Positions 17,815-27,480 are shown, counted from the stretch's first letter. The stretch is DNA of 64,000 nucleotides from an uncultured Neomegalonema sp. (GCA_937990185.1 CALKBI010000061.1:1-64000); one strand, 5' to 3'. Numbers and translations: made by a program. Notes: generated by a model not told the origin, from the letters alone.

Positions 17815-18792
17815 CTACCAACGCAAAGTGGCTGCACCCCACGTAAACCCGCCGCCCATTGCTTCGAGAAGCAGCAGATTTCCGGGTGTAATTCGCCCAT
17901 CGCACACGCCTGAGTCGAGGGCTAGTGGAATCGATGCCGCTGAAGTATTGCCGTGATCCGATACCGTTAGAATCACTTGCTCCATCGGTATTCCAACTTT
18001 TCGGGCCGTTGCCTCGATAATCCGATGATTTGCCTGATGCGGTACGACCCAATCAACGTCATCGCTGGTTGCTCCAGCAGAGACTAAAGCCTCTTCTCCT
18101 ATGGTCGCCAAATTAGATACAGCGTGGCGGAAGACTTCTTTGCCCCGCATCCTGAGGCAGCCTGCGGTTCCAGTCGTTGACGGGCCGCCATCAACGTAGA
18201 GAAGTTCGTTATGTGTGCCGTCAGATCGTAATTCGGTGCTCAAGATTCCCCGGTCCGCTTTCGTGCCGTTACCATCCTGCCCTTGCAAAACAACAGCACC
18301 CGCACCATCGCCGAAAAGCACACAGGTTGTGCGATCCGTCCAATCGAGAATGCGCGAGAATGTCTCCGCACCAATAACGAGGGCATTGGTGACTTTGCCG
18401 GTTTCGATAAATTGAGTGGCAACTGACAGCGCATAAACGAAGCCAGAGCAAACCGCCTGTACATCAAAGGCAAAGCCTTGTGTCGTACCCAAATTGTGTT
18501 GAACGCGCGTCGCAGTCGAGGGGAAGGTTTGATCCGGGGTTGCCGTTGCGACAATGATTAAATCAATCTCGGTGGCGCTGATCTTAGCCATATCAAGAGC
18601 GCGCTCGGCGGCTTTGGTTGCGAGATCAGAAGTCCATTCTCCGTCAGCAGCAATATGGCGCTGCTTGATACCCGTTCGAGCAAAAATCCACTCGTCTGTC
18701 GTGTCGACGGTTTTAGACAACTCGTCGTTTGTGAGGATGCGTTCAGGCAGATAAGAACCGCTGCCTAACGCGACCGCGCGGCGAATGCTCAC
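17815..18792 (-). CDS. fabH: Beta-ketoacyl-ACP synthase III
   Basis: FabH condenses acetyl-CoA with malonyl-ACP to start fatty acid synthesis. The catalytic triad is visible: Cys in [13 protein letters not shown], His in [13 protein letters not shown] and Asn in [12 protein letters not shown]. The 325-residue length and the N-terminal [11 protein letters not shown] are typical. Its start overlaps the plsX stop (18789-18792), so acyl phosphate formation and chain initiation are coexpressed. Confidence 0.97.
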   Translation of the reverse strand: MSIRRAVALGSGSYLPERILTNDELSKTVDTTDEWIFARTGIKQRHIAADGEWTSDLATKAAERALDMAKISATEIDLIIVATATPDQTFPSTATRVQHNLGTTQGFAFDVQAVCSGFVYALSVATQFIETGKVTNALVIGAETFSRILDWTDRTTCVLFGDGAGAVVLQGQDGNGTKADRGILSTELRSDGTHNELLYVDGGPSTTGTAGCLRMRGKEVFRHAVSNLATIGEEALVSAGATSDDVDWVVPHQANHRIIEATARKVGIPMEQVILTVSDHGNTSAASIPLALDSGVCDGRITPGNLLLLEAMGGGFTWGAATLRW

Positions 18793-19883
18793 GTATTGGT
18801 CTCCGGGTCGTTTTCAGAACTGCCATTAACCATATCGCTAGTCTGCGTCTCGACAAGGGTCATTTCAACCTCTGCTGCGATACGGTCGGTAAAGTTCGCC
18901 CGTGCCATGCTCGCCGCGAGATCAACAGCTGCGGCAAATCCTGTGGCATCCGCTCCACCATGGCTTTTTACCACCAAACCATTCAGGCCAAGAAAAACCC
19001 CGCCATTGACGCGGCGCGGATCAATGCGGCGGTGCAAACGGCGCAGGCTTGGATAGGCGAAGAGGGCCGAGATTTTTGTGACAATCGAGTGCGAGAAGGC
19101 TTCTTTCAGATATTCACCGACAAACTTTGCAGCGCCTTCCGCAGATTTGAGCGCAACATTGCCGGTCCAGCCATCCGTGACGATAACATCCGCTTTTCCA
19201 TGGGGGATTTGGCTGGCCTCGATAAAGCCGGTGAAATTGAAGGAATGTTGACCGGCTTCATGTGCGCTTTTCAGAAGGTCAGCGGCTTCACGCACCTCAG
19301 AATGACCTTTGTTTTCTTCGGTCCCCACATTCAGAAGAGCGACCCTAGGGGTCTCAATTTCGAGAGCAATCCTCGCATATTCAGCGCCCATCGTCGCATA
19401 TCTTACGAGGTCTTGGGCTTCCGCGCGGATATCGGCTCCCATGTCCAAAGCGACACAGTGAGTATGCGCGCCGCGTGTCGGCCAAAGCGCTGCAATAGCG
19501 GGACGTGCCACGCCTTTTGCAGCACGCAGGCAAAACAGCGCCATTGCCATTAATGCTCCGGTATTTCCCGCAGAAACGGCTGCTTGTGCATCGCCATCAC
19601 GCACGGATTCGAGTGCGTGCCACATGCTTGATTTTCTGCCGCGTCGGACGGCGATAGATGGCTTTGCGTCCATTTCTATCACGTCTTCGGCGTGGCGAAT
19701 CTCTACACGGCCCTTGAGCACGCGCTTTTTCTTCAGAACTTTCTCAAGCTCTTTGGAATCGCCGTGCAAAATAAAAGAAATGTCAGGATCGCGAGCAGCG
19801 ACGATCGCGATTCCGCCAATAACGGCTTGTGGAGCGCGGTCGCCCCCCATCGCGTCTATTGAAAGGATCGTCGGAGAGCTCAT
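18789..19883 (-). CDS. plsX: Phosphate acyltransferase PlsX
   Basis: PlsX makes acyl-phosphate from acyl-ACP for phospholipid synthesis and is a peripheral membrane enzyme. Family landmarks are [17 protein letters not shown] at the N terminus, [19 protein letters not shown], and [20 protein letters not shown] near the end. The 364-residue length is slightly above the usual 340 because of a polar tail. It is cotranscribed with fabH downstream and probably with rpmF upstream (51-bp gap). Confidence 0.96.
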   Translation of the reverse strand: MSSPTILSIDAMGGDRAPQAVIGGIAIVAARDPDISFILHGDSKELEKVLKKKRVLKGRVEIRHAEDVIEMDAKPSIAVRRGRKSSMWHALESVRDGDAQAAVSAGNTGALMAMALFCLRAAKGVARPAIAALWPTRGAHTHCVALDMGADIRAEAQDLVRYATMGAEYARIALEIETPRVALLNVGTEENKGHSEVREAADLLKSAHEAGQHSFNFTGFIEASQIPHGKADVIVTDGWTGNVALKSAEGAAKFVGEYLKEAFSHSIVTKISALFAYPSLRRLHRRIDPRRVNGGVFLGLNGLVVKSHGGADATGFAAAVDLAASMARANFTDRIAAEVEMTLVETQTSDMVNGSSENDPETNT

Positions 19884-19934
19884 CCGGGCAACACCGATTC
19901 TTGTTTTGTAGTGCCTTTAAGCGGCACCAGCACA

Positions 19935-20141
19935 TCAAGCCGCTTCGTCGTCGTCGATATCTGCGTCAACCGATGCAACAACTTCGCGCTCGTTGTAGTG
20001 GCCGCAGGCGCCGCAAACATGGTGCGGGCGCTTTAACTCGCCGCAATTGCCGCATTCTGCATAGGATTCGGGCGTCAAAGCATCGTGCGAACGCCGCATT
20101 CCGCGCCGTGAGCGCGTGATCTTACTCTTTGGGACTGCCAT
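19935..20141 (-). CDS. rpmF: 50S ribosomal protein L32
   Basis: This 68-residue ribosomal protein has the L32 start [20 protein letters not shown]. Its zinc ribbon CGNC and CGAC is intact, so this is the zinc-binding (C+) form. The C terminus is acidic ([10 protein letters not shown]). It lies upstream of plsX, as in most bacteria, but is separated from the DUF177 gene by about 200 bp rather than directly following it. Confidence 0.97.
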   Translation of the reverse strand: MAVPKSKITRSRRGMRRSHDALTPESYAECGNCGELKRPHHVCGACGHYNEREVVASVDADIDDDEAA

Positions 20142-20339
20142 TGGGCGTTCCTATTCAGTCGTGAGGTGTCAGTCTATTAAGAGACTGTGTAACCAATTTT
20201 GGTCACAAAACAGGCGGCGAACATAACGATCCAGAGCGTTCAGACAACTACTTTTTTGGCCAATTTGCTTTAGAGAATTTGCTTACAAACGGACGTAACG
20301 GATGTTAGGCGTCTCTAAATCGGCGAAAACGCCAATTGC

Positions 20340-20945
20340 TCAGTCTTTTTTCCCTTGTTTTTCAAGCTTTTCCCGATAAGCAGCCAATGATGCGAAAGGC
20401 TTGGTTTCTTCGTCTGTAATGGGGGCTTCTCCCGGCGGAGAGGCTTGCAGATCAAGCGGCTCCTCTCCATCGGCCCGCGGGTATGGGGAAAGTGCCAGAC
20501 TAAGCGCTTCCGATGCCAATTCGCCCAAATCCAGAGTTTCACCCAGAACATCCGGCAAATCTCCCAATTCAAAATCGTCTTCGATTTCAATTTCCTGGCC
20601 GGGTTTCGTATCGCCAACAATATCGCGTTCGGGCAAATAACCGCGATCAAATTCTTCATCAATTTGGTCGGGAACAGGTTCGAGGGTGACAATACAGCGT
20701 TGCATGACATCCGCTTTGATACGTCCGGTTACGCGCACGCCGTTACGCCATTTCTTGATTTCAGATTCGATTGAAAAGTCTTTTAAAACAATGAGATCGA
20801 AGCGCCGCATCAGTGCTTCGCATTCAGCGGGAGTTGCCTTGGCTGAATAGGCTTCCGGTTCGCGACTGAGCGCGGACATTTTCACCACGCGGCTGAATTC
20901 AACCTGTCCATCGCTATCGGTTGAGGTGAGTATGGTATCGGTCAT
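20340..20945 (-). CDS. DUF177 (YceD-like) protein
   Basis: This 201-residue protein of the DUF177/YceD family is typically encoded just before rpmF and linked to 23S rRNA accumulation or ribosome biogenesis. The family core is visible in VTGRIKADVMQRCIVTLEPV, including the single conserved Cys, and in the acidic EIEIEDDFELGDLPDVLGE. ELASEALSLALSPYPR is also typical. It starts at ATG 20945, divergent from bamE. The 198-bp gap to rpmF holds no gene that I can see. Confidence 0.88.
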   Translation of the reverse strand: MTDTILTSTDSDGQVEFSRVVKMSALSREPEAYSAKATPAECEALMRRFDLIVLKDFSIESEIKKWRNGVRVTGRIKADVMQRCIVTLEPVPDQIDEEFDRGYLPERDIVGDTKPGQEIEIEDDFELGDLPDVLGETLDLGELASEALSLALSPYPRADGEEPLDLQASPPGEAPITDEETKPFASLAAYREKLEKQGKKD

Positions 20946-21093
20946 TATTACTTGTCTTTGCCTAGAAAACTGCTGTGCGTCTTGAATTTACGCCGCATTG
21001 AGGATACGCCGAAAAGCAATCCGATGGAACTGTGTAACAGCGTCTTAATGTTTACGACAAAATGCTATCGCAAAGTGAATCAAAGAGGCAGCC

Positions 21094-21549
21094 ATGATTA
21101 GCCGTATACCCCTTTCCGCCTGTGCTTTCGCAACGCTTACACTGATGGTCGCATGCGAGCCGATTCGACGGACACACGGATATGCTCCGCGCCCGGCGCA
21201 GTTGGCGGAAGTAGAGATTGGGTCTGATAGTAAGGCTGAGGTCGCAGGGAAGATCGGACGACCAACGACGCTCGGCGCGTTTAATACCGAAGACTGGTAT
21301 TATATTGCCCGCTCAACAGAGAGCCGAGCGTTTTTGGAGCCTCGTGTTGTCTCGCAAGAAGTCGTGGTCGTTGGCTTTACAGGTGATGGCATCGCGGAAT
21401 CTGTTGACCGTTATGGGTTAGAGGATGGCCGTGTTGTGAATCTCGTGACCAAAACCACACCGACTCGCGGCAAGCGCCTTACATTCCTCCAGCAGCTATT
21501 GGGTAATGTTGGACGCTTTAACGCTGGTCAGGTTCTGGGCGAGCAATAG
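21094..21549 (+). CDS. bamE: Outer membrane assembly lipoprotein BamE
   Basis: This SmpA/OmlA-family lipoprotein is the small subunit of the BAM complex that folds outer-membrane beta-barrels. A lipoprotein signal ends in the lipobox LMVAC (residues 17-21). The BamE fold shows IGSDSKAEVAGKIGRPTTLG, DWYYIARSTE and VVVGFTGDGIAESVDRY. At 151 residues it is of usual alphaproteobacterial length. AGAGG precedes ATG 21094. A GC-rich hairpin at about 21568-21599 separates it from the convergent zinc operon. Confidence 0.93.
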   Translation: MISRIPLSACAFATLTLMVACEPIRRTHGYAPRPAQLAEVEIGSDSKAEVAGKIGRPTTLGAFNTEDWYYIARSTESRAFLEPRVVSQEVVVVGFTGDGIAESVDRYGLEDGRVVNLVTKTTPTRGKRLTFLQQLLGNVGRFNAGQVLGEQ

Positions 21550-21567
21550 GCTGAGAGATGTTGCCAT

Positions 21568-21599
21568 GAGGCGCGGCAGCTCTTCATAGAGCGCCGCCT
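21568..21599. terminator. GC-rich hairpin between convergent units
   Basis: AGGCGCGGCAGCTC and GAGCGCCGCCT can pair around a TTCATA loop with a small bulge. This lies between bamE and the end of the zinc operon. There is no clear T tract on either strand, so termination is only suggested. Confidence 0.4.
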
Positions 21600-21622
21600 G
21601 TCTACTCAAAGCTTGATAGGGA

Positions 21623-22228
21623 CTATTCGGTCTTCGGCAGTTCGATATCACTCGCCGTTACTTGGTAGCCCACTTCCGCAAGGTCGGTCTTTGTGCGTGC
21701 GACCTTGATTTTTCCTTGGACTTTATAAGGATAATAGAAGTTCTCCTGAAATTCCGACATGGCGAGACCTTCGCGGAATTTTACGAAGACGGTCTGATTG
21801 GGCGGCGGGGCCGGAACGTGAAGGCAGGCTCCGAAATAAGGAACCATAACGAAATCGGTCACTGTCTCGGCGTTAAAATCAAGCGGGACAAGATAGCCCT
21901 CTAGCTCGATATTTTTGTCGTCAAGCTCCGTGATCAGTGTATTCCCTTCGGCTTCGACCTTTTGCATTGCATTGGAGACTTCGGTTTCCGTCATCTGGTC
22001 GATGCGCAGGTTCAATTCGACTGCGGCTTGCTGTGCCTCCGGCGATAGAGGCGGTGTGAGGTCGGTCCAGTCGATACGTTGAATTTCGTTGGACTCTATT
22101 TTTTTGACAGACTCTGTTTTTGCGACAGATTTTTCTTCTTCTGTCTTTGCGGCATCAGGAATTGCAATCGCTGCAAGCGCGCCGACTGATAAGACCACCA
22201 GGCTCGCCATAAGAACAGATTTCATCAT
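21623..22228 (-). CDS. DUF3299 protein, ZrgD-like
   Basis: This 201-residue exported protein has an N-terminal signal sequence (MMKSVLMASLVVLSVGALAA), a charged linker and a DUF3299 domain. The domain shows LEGYLVPLDF, VPYFGACLHVPAPPPNQTVF and the final YQVTASDIEL. It is the last gene of the four-gene cluster and starts one base after the permease stop. In Vibrio a similar DUF2796-ATPase-permease-DUF3299 set (zrg genes) is zinc-regulated and supports zinc uptake. The conserved Cys-His pair of GACLHVP could bind metal; that is inference. Confidence 0.82.
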   Translation of the reverse strand: MMKSVLMASLVVLSVGALAAIAIPDAAKTEEEKSVAKTESVKKIESNEIQRIDWTDLTPPLSPEAQQAAVELNLRIDQMTETEVSNAMQKVEAEGNTLITELDDKNIELEGYLVPLDFNAETVTDFVMVPYFGACLHVPAPPPNQTVFVKFREGLAMSEFQENFYYPYKVQGKIKVARTKTDLAEVGYQVTASDIELPKTE

Positions 22229-22229
22229 A

Positions 22230-23486
22230 TCAACTCCTGACTGTCATGCCGTCGGCGAGAGAGGTTCGGTAGGCCTTCCAAGCCGGAATAAGCCCTGCGA
22301 TAAATCCCGCGACGACGATACCTGCGAGTATAGTCATTTCGTAGGCGCTCGGATATTCAATTTCCAGCGATAAGCCATATCGCTCATTGATCCAAGGTGT
22401 TAGCCCGATCAATCCGGCATATACCAGCGTAAATCCGGCGATAGCCCCCAACAGCGTTAACAAGCCCGATTCAGTGATGAGCAGCCCGGCAATATGGAGG
22501 GGTCTCGCACCATTCGCGCGCAAAATTGCCATTTCACGCCGTCGTTCTTGAAGGCTGGCCAGCAAAGTTGAGACAAGGCCGACTAACGCCGTAAAGACTA
22601 CCATAATCGAGATAACCGCCAAGGCGCGCTCTGCGACCCCGATCAAGGACCAAAGACGGGTCAGGGCGACACCCGGCAAGATCGCCGTCAAGGGTTCCTC
22701 TTCATACTCATTGATGAACCTTTGGAACCGGAAGGCTTGAAGCCGTGATTTCAAGCCAACGAGGACCGCAGTGACGCTTTCTGGCGTCAAATCCATAGCC
22801 CTTATGCGCTCTTCGGGGATGTCCAGCGCCTCGACGCGTGCGCCGCTGCGCCAGTCAACATGGATGGCTTTGATCGCCTCTAGGCTGACATGCACGGCTT
22901 TATCGACAGGTGTTCCTGTGCGGTCGAGAATACCGGCAACACGGAAAGGGCGGTTTTCGTGGCCGGAGCCGGTCGGTCCCGTGCCATGCGTGACGATAAT
23001 GGGAGAGCCAACCTGATAGTTCAGCGCGTCCGCAACATCCGCTCCTATAACCGCGTCAAACAGATCATCGAAAACGACTCCTGACGAAAGGCGCAGCGAG
23101 CGGTCTTTGCGATATTGGTAATGATCAAAGAAACCTGCCGTCGTTCCGACCACGCGGTAGCCTCTGTGCGAGTCCCCCAGTGACATGGGAACGATCCATT
23201 CGACTTCGGAGCGTTTCGCGATCTCTTGATAGCTCTCCCATGTGATGTTGTTGGTCGCATCGCCAATACGGAAAACCGAATAGAGCAAAAGCTGCACGTC
23301 ACCGGCTCTTGCGCCGACAATCAAATCCGTACCGGAGATTGTGCTGGCAAAACTCGTGCGGGCACTGTTGCGGATTTTCTCGACCCCGAGCAGTAACGCG
23401 ACCGAAAGCGCAATGCAGAACACGGTGAGCAGCGCCGTGCCGCGCCGGTTGAGCAAAGACAGAAACGCCAGCCGGATCAGGCTCAT
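22230..23486 (-). CDS. FtsX/LolE-type ABC transporter permease, zinc cluster
   Basis: This 418-residue permease has the MacB/FtsX topology: one N-terminal membrane helix (GTALLTVFCIALSVALLLGV), a large periplasmic domain of about 240 residues, and three C-terminal helices (around residues 280-410). SLQERRREMAILRANGARP is the conserved coupling segment. The gene overlaps the ATPase gene by 4 bp. Proteins of this type often act on lipoproteins or as mechanotransmitters rather than as classical importers. Its direct role in zinc handling is therefore an open point even though the operon context is clear. Confidence 0.88.
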   Translation of the reverse strand: MSLIRLAFLSLLNRRGTALLTVFCIALSVALLLGVEKIRNSARTSFASTISGTDLIVGARAGDVQLLLYSVFRIGDATNNITWESYQEIAKRSEVEWIVPMSLGDSHRGYRVVGTTAGFFDHYQYRKDRSLRLSSGVVFDDLFDAVIGADVADALNYQVGSPIIVTHGTGPTGSGHENRPFRVAGILDRTGTPVDKAVHVSLEAIKAIHVDWRSGARVEALDIPEERIRAMDLTPESVTAVLVGLKSRLQAFRFQRFINEYEEEPLTAILPGVALTRLWSLIGVAERALAVISIMVVFTALVGLVSTLLASLQERRREMAILRANGARPLHIAGLLITESGLLTLLGAIAGFTLVYAGLIGLTPWINERYGLSLEIEYPSAYEMTILAGIVVAGFIAGLIPAWKAYRTSLADGMTVRS

Positions 23487-24187
23487 GCGACTGACTTTCG
23501 CGTGGATCGCGCGATGCTGTCGAGTGGAATGACCCGATCAAAATGACCGGCGAGCCTTTCGTCATGGGATACCATTAACAAGGCCGCTTTGCTGCGCGTC
23601 ATTTCTTGAACGAGCAGTGTCATAAACTCCGCCGCCGTGTCTTTATCGAGTGCCGATGTCGGCTCGTCTGCGATAACGATGGGGGGAGAGCCGATCAGCG
23701 CCCGCGCCGCCGCAACACGTTGTTGTTGCCCGACGCTCAATGTGCCCGCTTTCGCGTGAATCGCATCTTCCGGAAGCCCTAATCGGATGAGCAGATTTGC
23801 GGCGGCCTCGCGGGGTGCTTCGACGCGGCGGGTTGGTGCGAACCGGAGTGGCAGCAATACATTCTCTAGCGCTGAGGCAAAAGGCAGTAAGTTGAACATC
23901 TGGAAAATGATGCCGAAGGTATCGGCGCGCAAGCGATCCAATGCAGAGGAACGCAGCGCGGTGATGTCTTTATCGCCAACCCGAATGCTGCCGGAGCTGG
24001 GCCGCAATACGCCGCAAATCAGACTGAGAAGCGTGGACTTTCCCGCGCCTGATTCTCCGACAAGCAAGGCGCGCTCTCCTGCCTCAAGTCCGAAATCGGT
24101 GACGTCCAGCGCAAAACCGGTATCCGGCCAGACGAAGCTCGCATTTTCGATCTGGAGCACATGGTCGCGCGCCGGTGCGTCACTCAT
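23483..24187 (-). CDS. LolD-like ABC transporter ATPase, zinc cluster
   Basis: This 234-residue ATPase is of the LolD/MacB class. Walker A is LVGESGAGKSTLLSLICG, the signature is TLSVGQQQRVAAARALIG, and Walker B with the catalytic Glu is PIVIADEPTSALDK. The H-loop is SHDERL. It pairs with the overlapping permease gene and lies 40 bp after the His-rich zrgA-like gene. No membrane segment is present, as expected for the cytosolic engine. Confidence 0.9.
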   Translation of the reverse strand: MSDAPARDHVLQIENASFVWPDTGFALDVTDFGLEAGERALLVGESGAGKSTLLSLICGVLRPSSGSIRVGDKDITALRSSALDRLRADTFGIIFQMFNLLPFASALENVLLPLRFAPTRRVEAPREAAANLLIRLGLPEDAIHAKAGTLSVGQQQRVAAARALIGSPPIVIADEPTSALDKDTAAEFMTLLVQEMTRSKAALLMVSHDERLAGHFDRVIPLDSIARSTRKSVA

Positions 24188-24227
24188 TTCGAACTTTCTC
24201 CACCGATAGCGTTGGGCTGGTTATCCG

Positions 24228-24881
24228 TTAGAAAGTTAACTTAGGGGAATCGGCGGTGATTTCACCACTGGCCTGACCGTCTTCGGTCAAAATCGCGGCA
24301 TCGAGTTCTTCGGCATTCGGAAAGGCTGCAAAAAATTTGGTGAGATCAAGTCCGGTGATCTTTGAGGGTGCGCCGCAGGTTAGGGTGTATTGCGCGTGAA
24401 CTTCCGAGTGACTTGTTTCCTCGTCCGCGTGATCATCATGGTGTTCATCATGGTCGTCGTCTGCATGTTTGTCGTGATCATCGTCCGAGTGATCATCATG
24501 GCCATGGTCATCGTCTGCATGTTTATCGTGATCATCGCCGTGATGGTCCTCGTGTTCTTCATCCGCGCCGATTTCGATGTCAGCGTCGGTGACGGTACAT
24601 TCCGCCGCGTCCGGAAGCCCGAAGAGGGTGGCGGGATCACTGAGGGTCTTGCGCGCCTTTTCAACAGTTGCTTTGTCTTCGGCGGCTTTGGCTGCATGTT
24701 CAAACCCGAGAATATCCGCACCGGGCGTTTCCATCTCAATCGCGAGCGTTTCGCCCTCCAGCGCGAGATAGAGCGCTCCATGCCCATGCTGGTGTGCATC
24801 CGCCCCGCGTTTGTCTTCGGCAAGAACGCCAGTTGAGAGAAATGCCGTCATAGCAGTGGCGGTAATAGGAAAGAATTTCAT
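24228..24881 (-). CDS. ZrgA-like DUF2796 zinc-binding periplasmic protein
   Basis: This 217-residue exported protein has a signal peptide (MKFFPITATAMTAFLSTGVL) and a ZrgA/DUF2796 domain beginning with AHQHGHGALYLALEGETLAIEM... as an early metal-type motif. In the middle is an extreme His/Asp-rich stretch (about residues 109-162, nt 24396-24560) with repeated DDHDKHADDDH units. The C-terminal part resumes the DUF2796 fold. Such tracts bind Zn(II) and serve as a periplasmic metal store or relay. ATG 24881 has GGAG just upstream. It leads the operon and stands behind a Zur-like palindrome. Confidence 0.86.
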   Translation of the reverse strand: MKFFPITATAMTAFLSTGVLAEDKRGADAHQHGHGALYLALEGETLAIEMETPGADILGFEHAAKAAEDKATVEKARKTLSDPATLFGLPDAAECTVTDADIEIGADEEHEDHHGDDHDKHADDDHGHDDHSDDDHDKHADDDHDEHHDDHADEETSHSEVHAQYTLTCGAPSKITGLDLTKFFAAFPNAEELDAAILTEDGQASGEITADSPKLTF

Positions 24882-24942
24882 CGGGTGCTCCATAAGGATC
24901 GTTACTTCGCCAAGCGGCTCTCAAAATCATTCATATAAAAAG

Positions 24943-24957
24943 TGTTATATTATAACA
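24943..24957. promoter_or_regulatory. Zur-like box upstream of the zinc operon
   Basis: TGTTATATTATAACA is a perfect 15-bp palindrome 62 bp upstream of the zrgA-like start codon. It matches the known proteobacterial Zur operator pattern (GTTATA-N-TATAAC type). Zinc-loaded Zur would repress the operon. The zur gene is not in the window. The remaining 230 bp up to the cytochrome gene hold no convincing gene. Confidence 0.8.
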
Positions 24958-25187
24958 ATGGTATTTTAAAGACAGCCACATCGTGAACTTTGCGCCTGGA
25001 AAGAACCAAGACACGGTAAGCGTTTGCAGATTATTGATGGCGTTGTTGAGTCGTTCCTCACCCTATACGATTGAATGTTCTCGACACGGTTTGTTTTCCA
25101 TAATGCCGCCTCAGACATCGTATTCTCATGGTTTTCGACCGTATGAATATCTGCTTTGAGAATGACCAACCCCCGAGGAGCTTTACG

Positions 25188-25661
25188 ATGGTTAAATCAT
25201 CTATTCTTTTCGCAACGACCACGATCCTATCCCTTAGTACTGCGTTGGCGGATGAAGGTGACATCAAAGCTGATAAAGCCATTATTAGTGCCGGTGCGGA
25301 GCTTTACGCCGATAATTGTGCGGTTTGTCATGGTGCTGATCTGGAGGGAGCCGAAGACTGGCAGGGATATAATGAAGACGGGACGTTAAAACCGCCGCCG
25401 CATGACGCCAGCGGACATACTTGGCATCACTCTGATACGCTGCTTTTCGATTACGTGAAGCTTGGCGGGACTGCGGCCATGGCCAAAGTCGCACTTGAAG
25501 ATTTCAACAGCGGAATGCCGCCATTCGGCGATACCCTAACCGATGAAGAAATTTGGAATGTCCTTGCCTTCATTAAATCAAGTTGGCCCGAAGACATTCA
25601 ACAAACCCAGCGTGAAATCAGCGAAGAAGAACGCGCGCTAAAAGAAACCAAAGGCGAATAG
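25188..25661 (+). CDS. Periplasmic monohaem c-type cytochrome
   Basis: This 157-residue exported protein has a signal peptide (MVKSSILFATTTILSLSTALA). One haem c site, CAVCH, lies in ELYADNCAVCHGADLEG. A downstream Met that could be the distal ligand is in FNSGMPPFGDTLTDEEIWNV. The C-terminal tail is charged and Glu-rich. This is a class I cytochrome of the CcoP/cytochrome c6-like kind, acting in periplasmic electron transfer. ATG 25188 follows GAGGAG at seven bases, so the longer upstream frame is rejected. Its redox partner is not evident from the neighbours. Confidence 0.9.
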   Translation: MVKSSILFATTTILSLSTALADEGDIKADKAIISAGAELYADNCAVCHGADLEGAEDWQGYNEDGTLKPPPHDASGHTWHHSDTLLFDYVKLGGTAAMAKVALEDFNSGMPPFGDTLTDEEIWNVLAFIKSSWPEDIQQTQREISEEERALKETKGE

Positions 25662-25809
25662 AAATTTTTAGCGACACCGCATGGTTTGCAGGGTGATCTG
25701 CTTTTATTGCGGAGTTGGTGAGCGTGTTTCGAAAATCTGCCTATGTTGTTGCTATAGCAAACTCGTTGATCCTGCGGTGGTCAGAAACCCGCCACAAACC
25801 TTCCTTCGC

Positions 25810-27018
25810 TTACGCATCTGATGCGAGCGCCGTGCGGTTTTGGAGTGCGAGGAAGACTAGGGATGCGAGGGCTAGTCCTATCGGGACGAGCACACTGAGA
25901 TTAACGGTGTTCCATCCGGCAATGGCCATGATCTTACCCGAGCTTAATGCGCCCACTGCGACCAATCCCATGACCAAGACATCGTTGAGGCCCTGAACTT
26001 TTGCGCGTTCTTCCGGGCGGTGATTGGCGGTGAGAAGGCTGGTTGCGCCGATAAATCCGAAATTCCAACCCAGCCCGAGGAAGATCAGGGCGGCGTAGAA
26101 TTTCTCCAGCTCGATCCCGCTCAGGGCAATCCCCGAACAGGTGGCTAACACCAGCAAGCCCGCGCCGATAATCTTGCCATGACCAAACCGGACAATAAGC
26201 GCGCCGGTAAAGAAACTCGGCGCGAACATTGCCAAGACATGCCAGCGGACGACATCGGCGGCGTCTGCATCGCCAAATCCGCAGGCAATGATGGCGAGCG
26301 GCGTCGAGGTCATCACGAATGTCATCGCAGCATAACTGACCATCGCGCAGAGCATGGCCACAGGCACAGCCGGATTGCGAAAGATTTCCCGCATGGGCCT
26401 GCCGCTGTCGCCGCTTTTGAGCTTTTCAGGTTTCGGCAAATCAAGCAGGGGAATGGCGAGCATCCCTATGATGCCGACAAAAACGGTCGCAGCATACGCC
26501 CCGGCAAACGGAACCGGCGCGAAGAAATCACCAAAGCGAATGACGATCTCAGGACCAAGGATTGCCGATACCAAGCCTGCCGCCATCACATAGCTGATCG
26601 CGCGGGGCTTATAGGCGTCGCTGGCGGTATCCGTAGCGGCAAAACGGAAGAGGTTATGTGTTGTCTGGTATACCCCGGCCAAAGCATGAGCGATGCAGAA
26701 CAGGACAAAGCTTCCATTCAGGATGGCATAGGTCGCGAGGACACCGCCAAGCATCCCGCATACCGCGCCAAGATGAAAACCGGGCCTGCGCCCGAACCGC
26801 CCCATCAACAGGGAAACAGGGGCAGCGGTGATCATCCCTGCAATCATCTGGCAAGCGATGGGCAGTGTCGCGAGGCTCTTATCCTCGGCTAAAAGCGCAC
26901 CCGCCAGACCGCCAAGGATAATATAAACCGGGAGCTGCGCGCCCAGGATCGCTTGCATAAACGATAAGACCGCGACGTTGCGCTTTGCGCGCGTGTCGGA
27001 GGGAATGGCTTGGGTCAC
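25810..27018 (-). CDS. Major facilitator superfamily transporter
   Basis: This 402-residue polytopic membrane protein is predicted to have about 12 helices. The MFS loop motif after helix 2 is visible as LLMGRFGRRPGFHLGAVCG. The central cytosolic loop follows LLDLPKPEKLKSGDSGRPM. The substrate is unknown, but the Gly/Ala-rich helices resemble drug or small-metabolite exporters. Its start overlaps the nusB stop by 4 bp (27015-27018), so it is cotranscribed with the rib/nus genes. That is suggestive but not proof of a flavin-related substrate. Confidence 0.88.
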   Translation of the reverse strand: MTQAIPSDTRAKRNVAVLSFMQAILGAQLPVYIILGGLAGALLAEDKSLATLPIACQMIAGMITAAPVSLLMGRFGRRPGFHLGAVCGMLGGVLATYAILNGSFVLFCIAHALAGVYQTTHNLFRFAATDTASDAYKPRAISYVMAAGLVSAILGPEIVIRFGDFFAPVPFAGAYAATVFVGIIGMLAIPLLDLPKPEKLKSGDSGRPMREIFRNPAVPVAMLCAMVSYAAMTFVMTSTPLAIIACGFGDADAADVVRWHVLAMFAPSFFTGALIVRFGHGKIIGAGLLVLATCSGIALSGIELEKFYAALIFLGLGWNFGFIGATSLLTANHRPEERAKVQGLNDVLVMGLVAVGALSSGKIMAIAGWNTVNLSVLVPIGLALASLVFLALQNRTALASDA

Positions 27019-27479
27019 TCTTTCGGGCTTTCGGGCCTCAGTGTTGGTGCGATGGCTTCGAGTACCGCATTGGCGAGCTTGGGTTCATCGCCATCGAAGA
27101 ACGCTTTTGCGACTTCGACATATTCGTTGAAGACGACGTTGCGCGGGGTGCTGAGCGCTAGCAATTCGTAGCCGCCTGCCCGGAAAAGCGCCCGCAAGAT
27201 CGGGTCGATCCGGCGTAAAGGCCATCCGTTTTTGAGGGTATCGTTGACGGTTTTGTCGATCTCAGGTTGGTGCTCTACGACACCTTTGAGCAGCTTTCGG
27301 AAATGCTTTACATCGGCTTCGGCCAAGACATCGCCGTCCACATCCATGCCCAGTCGGTGGTTTTCAAATTCGGTTTGTACTTTAGACCACGGCGCGCCGG
27401 TTAGCTCCATCTGATAGAGCGCTTGTACGGCGGCGAGGCGGGCGGTTGAGCGGGCTTGGAGGTTTGGTTTCTGTGCCAT
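27015..27479 (-). CDS. nusB: Transcription antitermination factor NusB
   Basis: NusB is an all-helical RNA-binding factor that joins NusE on boxA RNA for rRNA antitermination. Family landmarks are ARSTARLAAVQALYQMELTG, the central RIDPILRALFRAGGYELL and the closing NVVFNEYVEVAKAF. At 154 residues it is of normal length. It follows ribH by one base gap and precedes the MFS gene with overlap, the common ribH-nusB arrangement. Confidence 0.96.
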   Translation of the reverse strand: MAQKPNLQARSTARLAAVQALYQMELTGAPWSKVQTEFENHRLGMDVDGDVLAEADVKHFRKLLKGVVEHQPEIDKTVNDTLKNGWPLRRIDPILRALFRAGGYELLALSTPRNVVFNEYVEVAKAFFDGDEPKLANAVLEAIAPTLRPESPKE

Positions 27480-27480
27480 C

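Noticed and set aside
24380-24836. Overlapping long frames on both strands across the His-rich zrgA-like gene
   Set aside because: They arise from the repetitive GAC/CAT codons of the His/Asp tract. The frame with signal peptide and DUF2796 features is the real one.
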